25,006 bases of DNA from the NCBI GenBank assembly GCA_964520475.1, contig CAZFNS010000018.1, positions 1-25,006 on the forward strand, read 5' to 3'. How positions within the stretch are numbered: the stretch's first letter is position 1; each line of letters starts with the position of its first letter. Below the pieces are notes generated by a model, which saw nothing but the letters and a program-made list of their open reading frames with translations, searched no databases and was not told the DNA's origin. Below, piece after piece: positions 14,658-22,637 of this stretch. Made by a program: the position numbers and the translations under genes. The stretch comes from Ruminobacter sp964520475 (GTDB lineage Bacteria; Pseudomonadota; Gammaproteobacteria; Enterobacterales; Succinivibrionaceae).

Positions 14658-15812
14658 TCAGGCCCCGCCCATCGTCAGTTCCAGGATCCTTTCGTAAACG
14701 GCCGCGAGCTTTTCCAGATCGGCGGCGGAGACGCACTCGTTCGCCTTGTGGATCGTCTCGCTGACCGGGCCGAGCTCGACGATCTGGCAGCCCGGGAAGC
14801 GGGCCATGAAGCGGCCGTCCGAGGTGCCCCCGCCGGTCGACTCGCCGGGATCGAAGCCGAGGATCCCGCTCACGGCCCGGTGGGCCGCGTCGACCAGGGC
14901 CCCGCGCCGGGTGACGAAGGGCTCGCCGGTCAGGGACCAGTCGGCCCGGTAATTGAGGCGGTGCCGGGACAGGATCCCCTCGGTGGTCTTTTTGATCTCC
15001 TCGGCGGTGGTCGCGGGGGAGAAGCGCCAGTTGATGAGCAGCGAGGCGCGCCCCGGGATCACGTTGGCGGCCCCGGATCCCGCGCTTATGTACGGGATCT
15101 GCATGGAGGTGGGCGGAAAATGCTCGTCCCCGCGGTCCCACTCCCGGGCGATGAGCTCGTTCAGGGCCGGGATCCCCGCGTGCAGCGGGTTGAGCGCGAG
15201 GCGCGGGTAGGCCACGTGCCCCTGGATCCCGTAGATCTCCACGGCGGCGGTGAGCGAGCCCCGGCGCCCGATCTTGACGGTGTCGCCGCCGGTTTTGGCC
15301 GAGGTCGCCCCGGGGATCAGGCAGAAGTCGACCGCGTCGCCCCGCTCGATCAGCCGGCCGACGGCGTGGGCCGTCCCGTGGGGGGAGTCCCCCTCCTCGT
15401 TGCTGGTGAACAGGCAGGCCACGGTGCCCGGGTGGCGCGGATTCTTCTCCGCGAAGCGGGCGGCCGCGAGGACCGCGGCCGCGAGGCCGCCCTTCATGTC
15501 GGCGGCGCCCCGGCCGTAGATCATGCCGTCGTGGAGCGAGGGCTCGAAGGGCGGGTACGCCCAGGCGGAGGGATCGCCGGGCGGCACCGTGTCGGTGTGC
15601 CCGAGGAAGCAGAACACGGGCCGGCCGGAGCCGTGCGTCGCGTAGGAATTGACGGCGTCCATGTGCGAGAGGTTCTCCACGTGGAAGCCCCGGTCGCGGA
15701 GGACGGAGCAGAGGAGCCGCTGGCAGCCCCCGTCTTCGGGGGTGAGGGAAGGCCGCGCGATCAGCTCCATGCAGAGCCCGGCGGCGTCCCGGCTTTCGGT
15801 GTGGTCCGGCAT
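14658..15812 (-). CDS. dapE: Succinyl-diaminopimelate desuccinylase, unusual zinc site
   Basis: Hydrolyses N-succinyl-LL-2,6-diaminopimelate (EC 3.5.1.18) in lysine and peptidoglycan precursor synthesis; M20 dizinc hydrolase, 384 residues against 375 in E. coli. Seen: GHTDTVPPGD (His72, Asp74), YGRGAADMKGG (bridging Asp105), TSNEEGD (catalytic Glu139 and ligand Glu140), GIQGHVAYP, FPPTSMQI, NVIPG, GGGTSDGRFMA and TIHKANECV (His355). The block that normally reads C-L-V-G-E-P-S-S, whose Glu (163 in H. influenzae) binds the second zinc, reads C-L-I-P-G-A-T-S here, so that Glu is replaced by Gly168. The lengths on both sides are unchanged, so this is not a simple frameshift. AAGGAG sits six bases before the ATG. 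An extended -10 promoter lies upstream. Confidence 0.94.
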   Translation of the reverse strand: MPDHTESRDAAGLCMELIARPSLTPEDGGCQRLLCSVLRDRGFHVENLSHMDAVNSYATHGSGRPVFCFLGHTDTVPPGDPSAWAYPPFEPSLHDGMIYGRGAADMKGGLAAAVLAAARFAEKNPRHPGTVACLFTSNEEGDSPHGTAHAVGRLIERGDAVDFCLIPGATSAKTGGDTVKIGRRGSLTAAVEIYGIQGHVAYPRLALNPLHAGIPALNELIAREWDRGDEHFPPTSMQIPYISAGSGAANVIPGRASLLINWRFSPATTAEEIKKTTEGILSRHRLNYRADWSLTGEPFVTRRGALVDAAHRAVSGILGFDPGESTGGGTSDGRFMARFPGCQIVELGPVSETIHKANECVSAADLEKLAAVYERILELTMGGA

Positions 15813-15895
15813 ACGAAACTCCTTATCCGCGCGCGGACGGCGGCGGGCGGACGGTGACGCGGGCGGCCCGGGCGGGCCGCCTCTCCCTTAGGAAA

Positions 15896-15904
15896 ATTAT
15901 AGCA
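15896..15904 (-). promoter_or_regulatory. Extended -10 promoter of dapE
   Basis: The minus strand reads TGC-TATAAT, a perfect extended -10, with no recognisable -35. Predicted start near 15889, leader about 77 bases. 15905-16046 is GC-rich with no gene. Confidence 0.75.
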
Positions 15905-16046
15905 AATCCCCGGCGCGGGCGGGGTTCCGCCGAGCCCGTTTCCTCACATTTCCTGCCCGGCTCCGTCCCCCGCCCCGCGCCCGGCCGTCTCCTTCCGCTT
16001 CCCCGCGCCGGTTCCCCTTCTCCGCGCTCCCCGTCGCCGCGCGCGT

Positions 16047-16080
16047 AAAAAATCCCGCCCCGGCGGGAACCGGGGCGGGA
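16047..16080 (-). terminator. Rho-independent terminator of pykF
   Basis: An 11-bp perfect stem TCCCGCCCCGG (16053-16063) with 16070-16080, loop CGGGAA, followed on the minus strand by six Ts (plus 16047-16052), 27 bases after the pykF stop. Confidence 0.93.
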
Positions 16081-16106
16081 CGGACGCATTTTTTAGAAAC
16101 GCGCTT

Positions 16107-17522
16107 TTACAGCACGTGCACCGAGGAGGTGTTGGTGGTGCCCTCCGGCACGAGCGAGCCGGACACCATCACCACGGTGTCGCCCTCGTGGCCGAGGCCC
16201 GACTTGAGGGCCATCTCCTTGCCGGCGAGGAAGAACTCGTCGGTGGAGTCGAACGTGCCCACCAGCTGCGCGGTGACCCCGCGGAGCAGGCAGAGCTGGC
16301 GCGCGGTCTTCGGGTTGTCGGTCAGGGCGAGGATGTCCGAGGTCGGGAAGTACTTGCGCAGATCCCGGGCCGAGTGGCCGGTCCGGGTGGCGACGACGAT
16401 GAGCGGCGACCGCAGGTGCTCGGCGATCTCCACGGCGCCCTTGCACACGGCCTCGGTGACATGCAGGGTCGAGGGCGGCACGTCCAGGAAGCGCGGCCGG
16501 ACCATGGTGTCGGTCAGCTCGCAGATCGAAGCCATGGTGCGCACGGCCTCGCGCGGGTACTTGCCCTTGGCCGACTCGCCCGACAGCATCACCGCGTCGG
16601 TGCCGTCGAAAATGGCGTTGGCGACGTCGCCCGCCTCGGCGCGGGTCGGACGGGGATTCTTCTGCATCGAGTCCAGCATCTGGGTGGCGGTGATGACGAT
16701 CTTGCCCGCCTCGTTGCAGCGGTGGATGATGTGCTTCTGGGCGATGATGACCTCCTGGGGCGGGATCTCCACGCCCAGGTCGCCGCGGGCCACCATGATG
16801 CCGTCGGAGACGGCGAGGATGTCCTCAAAGTTGTCCAGGCCCTCCTGGTTCTCGATCTTGGAGATGATCATGATGTCCTGGCCGCCGTTGAGGTCGAGCC
16901 AGGCGCGCACGTCCTCGACGTCCTTCTTCTTGCGCACGAAGGAAACGGCGATATAGTCGACGCCCCGCTCGATGCCGAACACGAGATCGGCCCGGTCCTT
17001 CTCGCTCAGGGCCGGGAGGTTGGTGATGACGCCCGGGAGGTTGACGCCCTTCTTGCTGCCGAGCATGCCGTTGTTGAGGACCTCGCAGACCGCCTCGGTC
17101 TCGGCGCGGTTCTTCGACAGGACCTTGAGCCCGATCAGGCCGTCGTCGATGAGCACGGTGTTGCCCGGGGCGATATCCCGGACCATGCCGTCGTAGCTCA
17201 CGGAGCAGCCCTCGGCGGTGGTGTACGCCGGGTAATCGGTCGAAACGGTGAACTTCTGCCCCTTCTTCAGCTCCACCTCGCCGTCGTCCTTAACCTCGCC
17301 GGTGCGGATCTCGGGACCCTTGGTGTCCAGCACGATCGCGAAAACTTTGCCGGTTTCCTTCATGATGGCGTTGATGGTGGCGATCCGGGCGCCCTGCTCG
17401 TTGTGGTCGCCGTGGGAAAAGTTCAAACGCATGGCGTTCATGCCCGAGTCGAGGAGATCCCGCATGACTTCCGGCGACTCGGACTTCGGTCCGATGGTGC
17501 ATACCATCTTTGTCTTTTTCAT
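16107..17522 (-). CDS. pykF: Pyruvate kinase, type I
   Basis: Converts phosphoenolpyruvate and ADP to pyruvate and ATP (EC 2.7.1.40), the last step of glycolysis. The 471 residues match E. coli PykF (470) from end to end: MKKTKMVCTIGPKSES, MRLNFSHGDH, VLDTKGPEIRTG, GVNLPGV, IISKIENQEGLDNF with the catalytic Lys, SDGIMVARGDLGVEIPPQEV, ITATQMLDSMQKNPRPTRAE, DGTDAVMLSGESAKGKYP, and the allosteric C-terminal domain ending NTSSVHVL. The type I isozyme is normally activated by fructose 1,6-bisphosphate. The ATG at 17522 is preceded by AGGGA. The region before it carries two overlapping inverted repeats. It is downstream of the MBL gene on the same strand, probably with its own promoter. Confidence 0.98.
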   Translation of the reverse strand: MKKTKMVCTIGPKSESPEVMRDLLDSGMNAMRLNFSHGDHNEQGARIATINAIMKETGKVFAIVLDTKGPEIRTGEVKDDGEVELKKGQKFTVSTDYPAYTTAEGCSVSYDGMVRDIAPGNTVLIDDGLIGLKVLSKNRAETEAVCEVLNNGMLGSKKGVNLPGVITNLPALSEKDRADLVFGIERGVDYIAVSFVRKKKDVEDVRAWLDLNGGQDIMIISKIENQEGLDNFEDILAVSDGIMVARGDLGVEIPPQEVIIAQKHIIHRCNEAGKIVITATQMLDSMQKNPRPTRAEAGDVANAIFDGTDAVMLSGESAKGKYPREAVRTMASICELTDTMVRPRFLDVPPSTLHVTEAVCKGAVEIAEHLRSPLIVVATRTGHSARDLRKYFPTSDILALTDNPKTARQLCLLRGVTAQLVGTFDSTDEFFLAGKEMALKSGLGHEGDTVVMVSGSLVPEGTTNTSSVHVL

Positions 17523-17561
17523 AAGATACGATCCCTATGTTTTCAGAGTTACAGCAATTGG

Positions 17562-17594
17562 GTTTTCCCGGGGAAAACGGAAAAGATTTTCCGT
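17562..17594 (-). promoter_or_regulatory. Two overlapping inverted repeats in the pykF leader
   Basis: GTTTTCCC-G-GGGAAAAC (17562-17578) and ACGGAAAA-GA-TTTTCCGT (17577-17594) are both perfect and share two bases. They lie 40-72 bases before the pykF ATG. A possible -10 on the minus strand, TAAAAT (plus 17596-17601), would place the second repeat at the transcription start; TGC-TATGAA (plus ~17617-17627) is another candidate. They do not resemble the Cra site known for E. coli pykF. Confidence 0.55.
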
Positions 17595-17626
17595 GATTTT
17601 ACCCGAAATCGCGCCTTGTTCATAGC

Positions 17627-17650
17627 AAAATCGGCGCCCCGGCGGGCGCC
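17627..17650 (-). terminator. Weak terminator after the MBL gene
   Basis: A 7-bp perfect GC stem, GGCGCCC (17633-17639) with GGGCGCC (17644-17650), followed on the minus strand by GA and four Ts. The short T-run makes it uncertain; read-through into pykF is possible. Confidence 0.45.
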
Positions 17651-17675
17651 CGCCCCGGGCGGCGCCGCGCGGCCG

Positions 17676-18875
17676 TCACCGGGCGTCCTCCCGCCGTTTC
17701 GCGTCGTCTTCCCACCACTTTTCGCAGCGCTCGGCCGGGTTCTCGAAGCGGACCGGGGCGCCGATGAGCGGGGTGAGCAGGCGGTAGCTCCGGCCCTCCG
17801 AGGCGCGGTACAGCTCCTCGAGCGGCTCGCTCCACCGGTGGGGCGAGAGCGGGTAGGCGCTGTTGTGCACGGGCAGGATCGCCGCCGCGCGCAGCTTCTC
17901 CGCCGCGTCCGCGACCTCGTCCGGCAGCATGTGGATGGCGTGCCAGTTCAGGTTGTACTGCCCGTCCTCGATTATGACGAGGTCGAAGCCCCCGTATTTT
18001 TCCCCGATCTCGGCGAAGACCCGGCCGCTGCCGTACCCGGTGTCCCCGGTGTAGTAGACGCGGCGGTTCGGGGTGACGAAGGCGAACGAGGCCCAGAGGG
18101 TGCGGTTGCGCTCGAAGAGCCGTCCCGAGAAATGCCGGGCCGGCAGCACGCCGACGGCGAGGCCCGGCGCGGGGGCGCACTCCCCGTACCAGTCCGGGTC
18201 GCAGATCATGTCCTCGGGGTAGCCCCAGTAGGCGAGATGGGCCCCCACGCCGAGGGCCGTCACGACTTTTTTGATCTTGGGGCGGAGCGCCTTCACGGCG
18301 TCGTAGTCGAGGTGGTCCCAGTGGTCGTGGGATATGATCATGACGTCGATACCGTCCGGGATGTCGTCCGGACCGTAAACGTCCGTGCCCGCGAAGCGCC
18401 CGACGACGAAGGGTATCGGCGACGCGTACCGGGTGAACACGGGATCGATCAGGATCTTAAAGCCGTCGAGCTGCAGGTAGACGCTGCTGTGCCCGAGCCA
18501 CACCAGGACGTCCTCCCGGGGATCGAGCGCCTTAAGGTCGGTCTTTTCTGAGGGGAGCGGCCCTGCCGGGATCATGAAGCCCTTTTTCGGGAAGAAAAAC
18601 TCCCACCAGCTGAATTTCGCGGAGCCCGCGCCCGTGCCCCGGTCCTCGCCACCGTTTTTCGCCACGCTCGTAATCTTCGGCAGGGAATCGCCCGGCTCGA
18701 GGTTCACGAACATGCCCGCCTCGGGCGAGAAGTTGGGGGACGCGAGGATCCGCGCGAGCCGCTCCCCCTCCGGGGCGCGGCCGAACTTCGGGTGCAGGGT
18801 GTAGAGCCACCCGGCGAGCGCGAGGAGCGCCGCCAGGGCGGCGAGCGCGCACAGGACAATCAGCGCCATTCTCAT
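17676..18875 (-). CDS. MBL-fold metallohydrolase, NAPE-PLD-like
   Basis: A metallo-beta-lactamase-fold hydrolase of the beta-lactamase B2 group, 399 residues. An N-terminal hydrophobic anchor or signal (LIVLCALAALAALLALAGWLY) suggests an envelope location with the domain outside. Key motifs: VLVWLGHSSVYLQLDGFKIL, DPVFTRYASP, the metal site SHDHWDHLDYDA (His183, His185, Asp187, His188), LPARHFSGR, VYYTGDTGYGSG and LPVHNSAYPLSPHRW. The pattern resembles N-acyl-phosphatidylethanolamine phospholipase D-like bacterial proteins, but the substrate is unknown. I chose ATG 18875, with GAGGGG upstream; a GTG at 18896 overlapping the stop of the AGCS gene would add MTARGGF in front of the hydrophobic segment. 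It lies directly downstream of the AGCS symporter and is probably co-transcribed with it. Confidence 0.88.
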   Translation of the reverse strand: MRMALIVLCALAALAALLALAGWLYTLHPKFGRAPEGERLARILASPNFSPEAGMFVNLEPGDSLPKITSVAKNGGEDRGTGAGSAKFSWWEFFFPKKGFMIPAGPLPSEKTDLKALDPREDVLVWLGHSSVYLQLDGFKILIDPVFTRYASPIPFVVGRFAGTDVYGPDDIPDGIDVMIISHDHWDHLDYDAVKALRPKIKKVVTALGVGAHLAYWGYPEDMICDPDWYGECAPAPGLAVGVLPARHFSGRLFERNRTLWASFAFVTPNRRVYYTGDTGYGSGRVFAEIGEKYGGFDLVIIEDGQYNLNWHAIHMLPDEVADAAEKLRAAAILPVHNSAYPLSPHRWSEPLEELYRASEGRSYRLLTPLIGAPVRFENPAERCEKWWEDDAKRREDAR

Positions 18876-18892
18876 AAAACCCCCTCGCGCGG

Positions 18893-20305
18893 TCACCGGT
18901 AGTGGAGCATGTCTCCCTTGTCATCCTCTTTTTTGAGGACTTCCTTCTTGAGGTGCCGCATGTAGATCACCGTCTCCTCGACGATCTCCTTGCGCAGCAC
19001 GAACAGGGCGATCAGGTTCGGCAGCGCCATGAGGCCGTTCATCACGTCGGAAAGCACCCACACCACGTTCAGGGTCATCACCGCCGAGGAGGCGACGATG
19101 AACAGGTAGAAGATCCGGTAGATATACAGGGTGCGGGAAGAGAACAGGTACGCGTAGCAGCTCTCGGCGTAGTAGTTCCAGCCGATGACCGTGGTGAAGG
19201 CGAAGAAAAGGAGCCCGAGGTTCACCACGTAGGTGCCGTAGGAGGCGCCGAGCCCGGACGAGAACGCGTAGGTGGTCAGCGCGACGCCGTTGAGATCGGG
19301 GTTGGTCCAGCCGCCCGAGATCACGATCACCAGGCCCGTGAGCATGCAGATCACGATGGTGTCGAGGAAGGTGCCGGTCATGCTGATGAGCCCCTGCTCC
19401 GCCGCGTATTTGGTCCGGGCCGTCGCGGCCGCGATGGGCGCCGAGCCGAGGCCGGCCTCGTTGGAGAACATGCCCCGGGCGATGCCGAAGCGCATGGCGA
19501 TGAGGATCCCGGTTCCCGCGGCCCCGCCGAGCCCGGCCTCGAGGTTGAAGGCCGACTTGACGATGGTGGCGAAGACCCCCGGGAGCGCGTCGAGGTTGGT
19601 GAAGACCACGGCGAGGCACCCGGACATGTAGAACAGCGCCATGAGGGGCACGATCTTGGTGCTGAACCGCGAGATGGACTTGAGGCCGCCGAAGGTGACC
19701 GCGCCCGCGAGCACCGTGATGATCACCACCGAGGCGATGGGGGTGAGGTCGAACATGATGGCGTTGGCCTCGACCATGGAGTTGACCTGGCAGTAGGTGC
19801 CGATGCCGAAGCAGCCGGCGCCGATGGTCAGGATCGCGAAGATTTTCGCGAGGAGCGGCGACTTGACGCCGTCCCGGATATAGTACATGGGTCCGCCGTA
19901 GAGCACGCCCTTCTCGTCGCGCTTGCGGTAGCGGACGCCCAGGAGGCACTCCGCGTACTTGGTGGCCATGCCGAAGAAGGCGGCGACGAACATCCAGAAG
20001 AGGGCCCCGGGGCCGCCCATGTGCACCGCGGTCGCGACGCCCACGATATTGCCCGTGCCGATGGTGCTCGCGAGGGCCGTGCAGAGCGCGGCGAAGCCCG
20101 TGATCTCCCCTTCCTCGCCCTTCTTGTGCTTAACGGAGGAAAACACCAGGGCGATGGCCCGGAACAGGCTGGTCACCTGGATGCATTTGAGGGACAGGGT
20201 CAGGTAGACGCCCGTCAGCACCAGGAGGGCGATAAGCGGCACGCCCCAGATAATCTCGTCGGCACGGTTCGCCCATGCCTCCAGAACTTGCAGAAAATTC
20301 TCCAT
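18893..20305 (-). CDS. Alanine/glycine:cation symporter (AGCS family)
   Basis: A sodium- or proton-coupled amino acid symporter of the inner membrane, 470 residues, about ten to eleven hydrophobic segments. Family blocks are clear: IIWGVPLIALLVLTGVYLTL near the N-terminus, ALASTIGTGNIVGVATAVHM, GGPGALFWMFVAAFFGMATK, YAECLLGVRYR, GGPMYYI, RFGIARGMFSNEAGLGSAPI, AAATARTKYAAEQGLISM and TTVIGWNYYAESCYAYLF. The substrate is most likely alanine or glycine, by family. The start at 20305 has GAGAG before it. It precedes the MBL gene with no gap and is downstream of a terminator, so it probably begins a new transcript; I find no convincing promoter in the 20306-20421 spacer, which is GC-rich with a GCCCGGCCGGGC palindrome. 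Confidence 0.95.
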   Translation of the reverse strand: MENFLQVLEAWANRADEIIWGVPLIALLVLTGVYLTLSLKCIQVTSLFRAIALVFSSVKHKKGEEGEITGFAALCTALASTIGTGNIVGVATAVHMGGPGALFWMFVAAFFGMATKYAECLLGVRYRKRDEKGVLYGGPMYYIRDGVKSPLLAKIFAILTIGAGCFGIGTYCQVNSMVEANAIMFDLTPIASVVIITVLAGAVTFGGLKSISRFSTKIVPLMALFYMSGCLAVVFTNLDALPGVFATIVKSAFNLEAGLGGAAGTGILIAMRFGIARGMFSNEAGLGSAPIAAATARTKYAAEQGLISMTGTFLDTIVICMLTGLVIVISGGWTNPDLNGVALTTYAFSSGLGASYGTYVVNLGLLFFAFTTVIGWNYYAESCYAYLFSSRTLYIYRIFYLFIVASSAVMTLNVVWVLSDVMNGLMALPNLIALFVLRKEIVEETVIYMRHLKKEVLKKEDDKGDMLHYR

Positions 20306-20421
20306 TTTACTCTCGCTCTATCCCGCGCCCGGCCGGGCGGCCGGCGCGTAAAAAAACGGCGTCTCCCCGCCGGCGGCGGCGCTCCCGCGCCCCGTCCGGC
20401 CGTTCCGGGAACGCCTTCCGG

Positions 20422-20456
20422 AAAAAAAGACCCCGCCCGGAATCGGAGGCGGGATC
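20422..20456 (-). terminator. Rho-independent terminator of the GT-C gene
   Basis: On the minus strand GATCCCGCC pairs with GGCGGGGTC over 9 bp with one U-G wobble, a 10-base loop, followed by a run of seven Ts (plus 20422-20428). The wobble only works in minus-strand RNA, fixing its direction. Confidence 0.85.
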
Positions 20457-20473
20457 CGGTAAAACTCGTTGCG

Positions 20474-22453
20474 TCACTGCCCGTTCGCGGCGGGCGGCGG
20501 GCCCACGGGCCGCGGCGGTTCGAGGGGCGACGGGCCGGGCGCCGCTTCCCGCGCCCCTTCGGGCGGAAGGGTCACGCCGGGACGCTCTTCCCCGGGAGCC
20601 GGGGCTTCGGAAACGGGGGTTTCCGCCGCGGGGGCTTCGCCCGCGGGGCCCTCCGGGAGGACGCCGTTCTCCTCGGGAACTTCCTCGCCGAGATCCTCGT
20701 CCCGGCCGCCCGCGTAGCGGAACAGCCCTTCCATGACCTCGGTGTAGTCGGTGCGAACGAAGCGCATGAAGGCCTGGTCCTGGTTGGGGATCCCCTCGGT
20801 GCTGCCCTCCCGCTCGGCTTCCCTGAAGCGGTTCAGCGTGGGCTCGCTCACCACGATGAACTTGGGCAGGAAGAAAGTGAGGCTGCTCAGCACCTTGGTC
20901 TTGAAGTCGTACGGGGCGGCCAGCTCCGGGGTCATCAGGTACGGGGAGGCCGTGTTGCGGTCGGTCCACACGTAGTACTGGTACATGGCGCCCTCGACCC
21001 AGATCTTGTCGCCCGGCCCGGTGTTCTCCCGGATGATCCGGACCCGCTCGGCCGTGTCCGCGTCGGGCGGGGTTCCCTTGGCGAAGCCGGTGATCAGGGC
21101 GTAGAACGACACGATGAAGGCGATGAAGACGCTCAGGAACAGGAAGATCGTGTGGCTGTGCCGGTAGAAGCCGGTGAACATGCGCAGGAGGTAAATGATG
21201 AGGCAGAAGCCGAAGGCGACGGCGGAGTCGATCGCGGCGTGCCGGTAGACCCGGGCGAGCGGCCACTCGCTGTGGTCCCACGGCCAGATCATGTGCTCGG
21301 CGACCAGGAAGGCCAGGAGGAACATGACGGTCAGGAAGCTGATCCTGATGTCCTGGCTCACGTGCAGGTAGCGGTGCATCAGGAACGCGAGCGGGATGAA
21401 CATGAAGGGCATGTACTGCGAGTCGCAGTGGTCGTAGGCGTGGCCAGTCAGGCTGCAGGCCGCCGCGGTCACGGCGACGCCCGTGAGCAGGTACATGATG
21501 AACCACTTCCGGTCGCTGCCCCCGGTGTGCAGGAAATGCCGGTTGTTGCTCCGGAAGATCAGGCACAGGAAGCCGGCGAGGACGATCCAGAGGCCGGTCC
21601 GCACGAAGCCGGTTATGCCCTTCGCGAAATCGAGCGTGGCCTGGTTGTAGATCAGGTTCGAAAAGTGGATGGAGAAGCTGTAGAACGCCGCGTCCGAGAC
21701 CAGGCTCATGTCGCCGATGCTGTAGAAATACAGGAAAAACGCCCCGAACACCGCGAGGAACGAAACCGCGGCGCAGAGCGCGAGCCGGAGCGCGTCCAGG
21801 GCCCGGCCGCTCGCGAGGTAGTACAGGAACAGCATGAGGAACCAGGCGACGAAGTACGGGCCGTTCGTGAAATGGATGGAGGTGGTGAAGGCGAAGCAGA
21901 GCCCCGGCACGATCCCCGCGGCCCAGGAGAACCTGCGCATGAAAAAGAGCAACGCGAGCGGATAGCTCGCGATCATGGCGAGGTACACGCCGTACTCCTC
22001 GACCATGTTGCCCTGGTAGTACCTGAGCCCGAGCAGCGAGATGACCGTGACGATGGAGCAGAAGCGCGACAGCGGGCTGAAGCGGAACAGGCGCAGGGCG
22101 AGATCGACGCTGATCACCCCGAGCACCATGAAGAGGGCCTCGACCAGGGCGATGCCGGGGAAGCCGCCGATGCGGTAGCCCGCCATGTTGATGAAGTAGA
22201 TCCCGGGGCCCTTGACGTCGATCATGTCCCGGTACAGGACCTCGCCGTGGGCCCACATCCGGCCGAACAGCGCGTACGCGGAGCCGCCCGCCTCGGGGGC
22301 GTGCCCGTACCAGAGGGGATTTAAGAAGGAGAAGACGACCGCCACCAGACACAGGGCCGCGAGAATCAGCTCGTGCTCTCTCAGCCTGAATATTCTGCCC
22401 GCGAGGGACGTCCGGGGGGCTTCCGGACCGTGTCTGCTGTTCTCGGACGGCAT
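20474..22453 (-). CDS. Polytopic GT-C type glycosyltransferase-like membrane protein
   Basis: A 659-residue inner-membrane protein with roughly a dozen hydrophobic segments (residues ~30 to ~490). After the first span comes an acidic loop with GHAPEAGGSAYALFGRMWAH and VLYRDMIDVKGPGIYFIN, the pattern of GT-C (PMT/ArnT-like) polyprenyl-phosphate sugar transferases. After the last span a soluble region (IIRENTGPGDKIWVEG, YYVWTDRNTASPYLM) resembles the post-membrane domain of such enzymes. The last ~95 residues are Glu/Pro/Ala-rich and probably disordered. Donor and acceptor are unknown, and no surface polysaccharide genes lie nearby. GGAG is seven bases before the ATG. It has its own promoter at 22501-22529 and a terminator. 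Confidence 0.85.
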   Translation of the reverse strand: MPSENSRHGPEAPRTSLAGRIFRLREHELILAALCLVAVVFSFLNPLWYGHAPEAGGSAYALFGRMWAHGEVLYRDMIDVKGPGIYFINMAGYRIGGFPGIALVEALFMVLGVISVDLALRLFRFSPLSRFCSIVTVISLLGLRYYQGNMVEEYGVYLAMIASYPLALLFFMRRFSWAAGIVPGLCFAFTTSIHFTNGPYFVAWFLMLFLYYLASGRALDALRLALCAAVSFLAVFGAFFLYFYSIGDMSLVSDAAFYSFSIHFSNLIYNQATLDFAKGITGFVRTGLWIVLAGFLCLIFRSNNRHFLHTGGSDRKWFIMYLLTGVAVTAAACSLTGHAYDHCDSQYMPFMFIPLAFLMHRYLHVSQDIRISFLTVMFLLAFLVAEHMIWPWDHSEWPLARVYRHAAIDSAVAFGFCLIIYLLRMFTGFYRHSHTIFLFLSVFIAFIVSFYALITGFAKGTPPDADTAERVRIIRENTGPGDKIWVEGAMYQYYVWTDRNTASPYLMTPELAAPYDFKTKVLSSLTFFLPKFIVVSEPTLNRFREAEREGSTEGIPNQDQAFMRFVRTDYTEVMEGLFRYAGGRDEDLGEEVPEENGVLPEGPAGEAPAAETPVSEAPAPGEERPGVTLPPEGAREAAPGPSPLEPPRPVGPPPAANGQ

Positions 22454-22500
22454 AGGTCATCTCCGCTTACCGGGCGGCGCCGCGGTAAAAAATTTCTAAA

Positions 22501-22529
22501 AAAATATCATCACCGCCCGCGCATTTCAA
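22501..22529 (-). promoter_or_regulatory. Promoter of the GT-C gene
   Basis: The minus strand reads TTGAAA (plus 22524-22529), 17 bp, TATTTT (plus 22501-22506), with TGA immediately before the -10. The start would be near 22494, 40 bases before the ATG. Confidence 0.55.
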
Positions 22530-22577
22530 TATTAAATTGCGAAAGTCGTGTGCTGTATAAATTTTTATTTGCGGATC

Positions 22578-22627
22578 CCGGCCCGGCGGCCGGACCCCGG
22601 ACGCCCGCCCGGGTCTCCCCGGGCGGG
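22578..22627 (-). terminator. Tandem GC hairpins after the TerC-family gene
   Basis: CCCGCCCGGG-TCTC-CCCGGGCGGG (22604-22627) and CCGGCC-CGGC-GGCCGG (22578-22593) follow the stop codon in the minus direction. Neither is followed by a proper T-run, though the next bases are AT-rich. A possible but atypical terminator. Confidence 0.4.
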
Positions 22628-22637
22628 AGCCCGTTCC

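Noticed and set aside
15295..15320. Frameshift explaining the odd DapE block
   Set aside because: Residues on both sides align without any length change, so a single indel cannot explain it; a paired error remains possible but less simple.
17523..17640. Cra (FruR) operator upstream of pykF
   Set aside because: No sequence close to the TGAAACGTTTCA-type site is present.
18902..22324. 1140-codon plus-strand ORF spanning the AGCS and GT-C genes
   Set aside because: It covers two well-recognised minus-strand genes and the terminator between them; composition is typical of an antisense shadow.
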